A DNA stretch of 7,244 nt from Caldilinea sp. (GTDB lineage: Bacteria > Chloroflexota > Anaerolineae > Caldilineales > Caldilineaceae). The translations under genes were made by a program, and so were the position numbers. The DNA is taken from positions 1 to 7,244 of the forward strand of contig JAPLGY010000678.1 in the NCBI GenBank assembly GCA_026389955.1, written 5' to 3'. Positions 5,130 through 7,244 of this stretch are shown here, piece after piece. Each line of letters starts with the position of its first letter. Position 1 is the stretch's first letter. The notes beneath the pieces were generated by a model that saw nothing but the letters and a program-made list of their open reading frames with translations, ran no database searches and had not been told where the DNA came from.

Positions 5130-6395
5130 ATGCACATCACCCGCGTCAAATGTATTCTCACCGCACCGGCCAATATTGGGCTGGCTGTGGTCAAAGTCGA
5201 AACCTCCGAGCCAGGGCTCTACGGCGTCGGCTGTGCCACCTTCACCCAGCGGCTGCTCCTCGTCCGCTCCGCAGTCGAAGAGTATCTGAACCCCCTGCTG
5301 GTCGGGCGTGACCCCCACCAGATCGAAGACATCTGGCAGCTCTGCTACCAAAACTCCTACTGGCGCAACGGCCCTGTCCTCAACAATGCCCTCTCTGGGG
5401 TCGACCAGGCCCTCTGGGACATCAAGGGCAAGGTGGCCAATCTGCCCCTCTACCAGCTGCTGGGCGGCAAAGTGCGGCCGGCTGCTGCGCTTTACCGCCA
5501 CGCCGATGGCCTCGACCCACACGAGGTGCTCGACAATGTCCTGCGCCTGCAGGACGAAGGCTATCAATACATTCGCTGCCAGATGGGCGGCTACGGCGGC
5601 ATCGGCAAAGAAGCGCCACAGTCTGGCTCCTACAACAACGTCGCCGTCTACGGAGGGACCGGCCGCCGTCCTCCCGGCCACACCCAGCCCGGCGACTATT
5701 TCGACCCCGACCTCTACGCCCGCAGCATCCCAGCTATGTTCGACTTCGTCCGCAGCAAGATAGGCTTTGCCACCCAGCTGCTGCACGATGTCCACGAACG
5801 GCTGGCCCCGATCGACGCCGTGCGGCTGGCCAAAGCGCTGGAACCCTACCGCCTTTTCTTCCTGGAAGACCCGCTGGCCCCTGAAGACCAGGAATGGTTC
5901 AAAATGATTCGCCAGCACGCAACCACCCCAATCGCCATGGGCGAGCTCTTCACCCACCCGCTGGAATGGAAGCCTCTCATCGTCAACCAGCTCATCGATT
6001 TCATCCGCGTCCATCTCAGCGACATCGGCGGCATCACCCCCGCCCGCAAACTGGCCACACTCTGCGAAGCCTTCGGTGTGCGCACCGCCTTTCATGGACC
6101 CGGAGATGTCTCTCCCGTCGGCCACGCCGCCAATCTCCACCTGGATCTGGTCGTCCCCAATTTCGGCGTCCAAGAATTTTCCGGCTTCGACGCCGCACTC
6201 GAAGAGGTCTTTCCTGGCTGCCCACAGGTGCACAACGGCTTCCTCTACCCCAACGAGGCCCCTGGCCTGGGCATCGACGTCGACGAAACCCTGGCCGCCC
6301 GCTATCCACTTCACCCCAATCTGGTCCAGTTTCACAACGGGGTCGTCGACTGGACACAGTCACGCCTGCCAGACGGCACCTTGTGGCGACCATAA
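5130..6395 (+). CDS. RspA/ManD-type enolase-superfamily sugar-acid dehydratase homologue
   Basis: The gene encodes 421 residues from the ATG at 5130, with AGGAAA (5118-5123) 6 nt upstream. The sequence follows E. coli RspA and D-mannonate dehydratases along its length: GRDPHQIEDIWQ near 59-70, YWRNGP (77-82), VDQALWDIKGK (91-101), PLYQLLGGK (106-114), LLHDVH (217-222), FLEDPLAPEDQ (244-254), GELF (271-274), FHGPGDVSPV (321-330), VPNFGVQEF (342-350) and PGLGIDVDE (378-386). The Mg2+ ligands are predicted as Asp220, Glu246 and Glu272, with general-base His222 and His322. Known members dehydrate D-mannonate or D-gluconate to 2-keto-3-deoxygluconate. Two points are odd. The catalytic tyrosine that sits 12 residues after the Arg of the 'IR' motif (Arg149 here) is Glu161, and the loop at 152-190 is unlike RspA or ManD. 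Pro324 follows His322-Gly323, a feature I recall for low-activity rather than efficient mannonate dehydratases. The family call is firm; the substrate is open. Confidence 0.9.
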   Translation: MHITRVKCILTAPANIGLAVVKVETSEPGLYGVGCATFTQRLLLVRSAVEEYLNPLLVGRDPHQIEDIWQLCYQNSYWRNGPVLNNALSGVDQALWDIKGKVANLPLYQLLGGKVRPAAALYRHADGLDPHEVLDNVLRLQDEGYQYIRCQMGGYGGIGKEAPQSGSYNNVAVYGGTGRRPPGHTQPGDYFDPDLYARSIPAMFDFVRSKIGFATQLLHDVHERLAPIDAVRLAKALEPYRLFFLEDPLAPEDQEWFKMIRQHATTPIAMGELFTHPLEWKPLIVNQLIDFIRVHLSDIGGITPARKLATLCEAFGVRTAFHGPGDVSPVGHAANLHLDLVVPNFGVQEFSGFDAALEEVFPGCPQVHNGFLYPNEAPGLGIDVDETLAARYPLHPNLVQFHNGVVDWTQSRLPDGTLWRP

Positions 6396-6432
6396 CACCC
6401 TCTTCACCTCCCTGAAACGGAGATCTCCCAAC

Positions 6433-7244
6433 ATGATCCACCTGCCCTTCCACCAACCAGGCCGCTTCTGGCGCGGCAACCTGCACACCCACTCTACCCT
6501 GTCCGACGGCGATGTTTCCCCAGAAGACGTCTGCAAACGCTACCGCGAGGCTGGCTATGACTTCCTCGCCCTGACCGACCATTTCTTGCAACAGTACGGC
6601 TTTCCACTGGCAGATACCCACCCCTGGCGAACACCCACATTCACCACGCTGATCGGCGCCGAGCTGCACACCGGCCGGACAGAATTCGGCCAGCTGTGGC
6701 ACCTGCTGGCAGTCGGCCTGCCCCTCACCTTTGCCCCTACCCACCCGGACGAATCCTCCACACAGCTCACACAACGGGCACTGGCCGCCGGCGCCTATGT
6801 GGCCGTCGCCCATCCCCACTGGTATGTGTTGACCCAGGAAGACATCGCCTCGCTGGGGCCTGTCCATGCCATAGAAATCTTCAACGGCACCGCCGTCGAC
6901 CACAACGACCGCCCCGACAGCTGGCAGAGCGCCGACATCCTGCTGGGACGCGGACAGCGCACGTTTGTGTGCGCCACCGACGATTTTCACGGCAGCCCAG
7001 AACGGGCTGACTTCTGCCGGGGCTGGGTCTGGGTCAAATGCGAAGCGCTTACCCCCGAATGCCTGCTCGCCGCACTGCAAGCCGGCCACTACTACTCCAG
7101 CACAGGCCCACAAATCCACGACATCCAGATCGAACCCGGCCAGAAGATCGTGGTGCGTTGCTCGCCGGCCAGCCGCATTTTCGTCACCGGGCAGGCAAGC
7201 GCAGCACGCTCGGCGTACGGCAATGGGCTGGTCGAGGCCGAGCT
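6433..7244 (+). CDS. PHP-domain metal-dependent hydrolase, C-terminus cut by window edge
   Basis: The ATG at 6433 follows GGAG (6419-6422) by 10 nt; 270 complete codons are visible before the window ends. The PHP metal-site motifs appear in order: LHTHS (17-21, His18 and His20), Asp25, LTDH (47-50), GAELH (75-79), AHPHW (126-130), EIFNG (148-152) and ATDDFHG (181-187, Asp183 and His186). These residues normally hold two or three metal ions for phosphoester or related hydrolysis. After the PHP fold come AGHYYSSTGPQIHDI (217-231) and RCSPASRIFV (242-251), which are typical of the last part of stand-alone PHP proteins of about 300 residues, so little is probably missing. No signal peptide is seen, so it should be cytoplasmic. 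It lies 37 nt after the dehydratase homologue on the same strand and is probably the third gene of the operon. Its substrate may be a phosphorylated sugar metabolite, which is inference from position only. Confidence 0.85.
   Translation, partial: MIHLPFHQPGRFWRGNLHTHSTLSDGDVSPEDVCKRYREAGYDFLALTDHFLQQYGFPLADTHPWRTPTFTTLIGAELHTGRTEFGQLWHLLAVGLPLTFAPTHPDESSTQLTQRALAAGAYVAVAHPHWYVLTQEDIASLGPVHAIEIFNGTAVDHNDRPDSWQSADILLGRGQRTFVCATDDFHGSPERADFCRGWVWVKCEALTPECLLAALQAGHYYSSTGPQIHDIQIEPGQKIVVRCSPASRIFVTGQASAARSAYGNGLVEAE

Noticed and set aside
4722..6335. Minus-strand open frame of 537 codons opposite the SDR and dehydratase genes
   Set aside because: Both plus-strand genes have strong family motifs across the region. 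The antisense product has none.
6034..7119. Minus-strand open frame of 361 codons opposite the PHP gene
   Set aside because: The plus-strand frame carries the complete set of PHP metal-site motifs in order, so the antisense frame is a shadow.

Overview
The window looks like chromosomal DNA of a GC-rich bacterium. A member of Chloroflexota (Caldilinea/Anaerolineae-like) is my best guess. The grounds are the overall style of the genes, the 'LYLPVV' motif in the first secreted protein (YLPLV-like motifs are ones I associate with Chloroflexota exported proteins), and a large GT-C-type membrane protein of a sort common in that phylum. This placement is inference; no rRNA or marker gene is present. 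Six protein genes are supported. I see no tRNA, rRNA, CRISPR array, transposase or integrase.

Left part (1-525): the 5' end of an exported protein gene runs leftwards off the window. It has a clear Shine-Dalgarno site and a good sigma70-like promoter at 375-402, giving a roughly 95-nt leader with two inverted repeats. The rest of this divergent spacer carries the promoter of the next gene.

Middle part (526-4112): three rightward genes. The first is a 659-residue polytopic membrane protein, probably a GT-C-fold glycosyltransferase. The second is a 146-residue membrane protein of unknown function. The third is a lipoprotein with a complete PCu(A)C copper-chaperone motif, followed by a His/Met-rich linker and an extra helical C-terminal domain. 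The last two may form a copper-handling pair at the outer face of the membrane. The first two have promoter-like sequences so close to their start codons that leaderless or near-leaderless transcription is likely. Runs of seven to eight C are clustered in and around genes two and three.

Right part (4113-7244): after a hairpin and a regulatory region with a perfect 12-bp inverted repeat, a tight rightward operon begins. It encodes an extended SDR oxidoreductase/epimerase, a RspA/ManD-type enolase-superfamily dehydratase homologue and a PHP-domain metallohydrolase cut by the window edge. Spacings are 16 and 37 nt. The first two genes point to sugar or sugar-acid breakdown under a repressor whose operators are probably the palindromes at 4189-4226. 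The dehydratase homologue keeps the metal ligands but appears to lack the usual catalytic tyrosine of the ManD loop, so its substrate or chemistry may differ. This operon is the best candidate for an undescribed pathway in the window.
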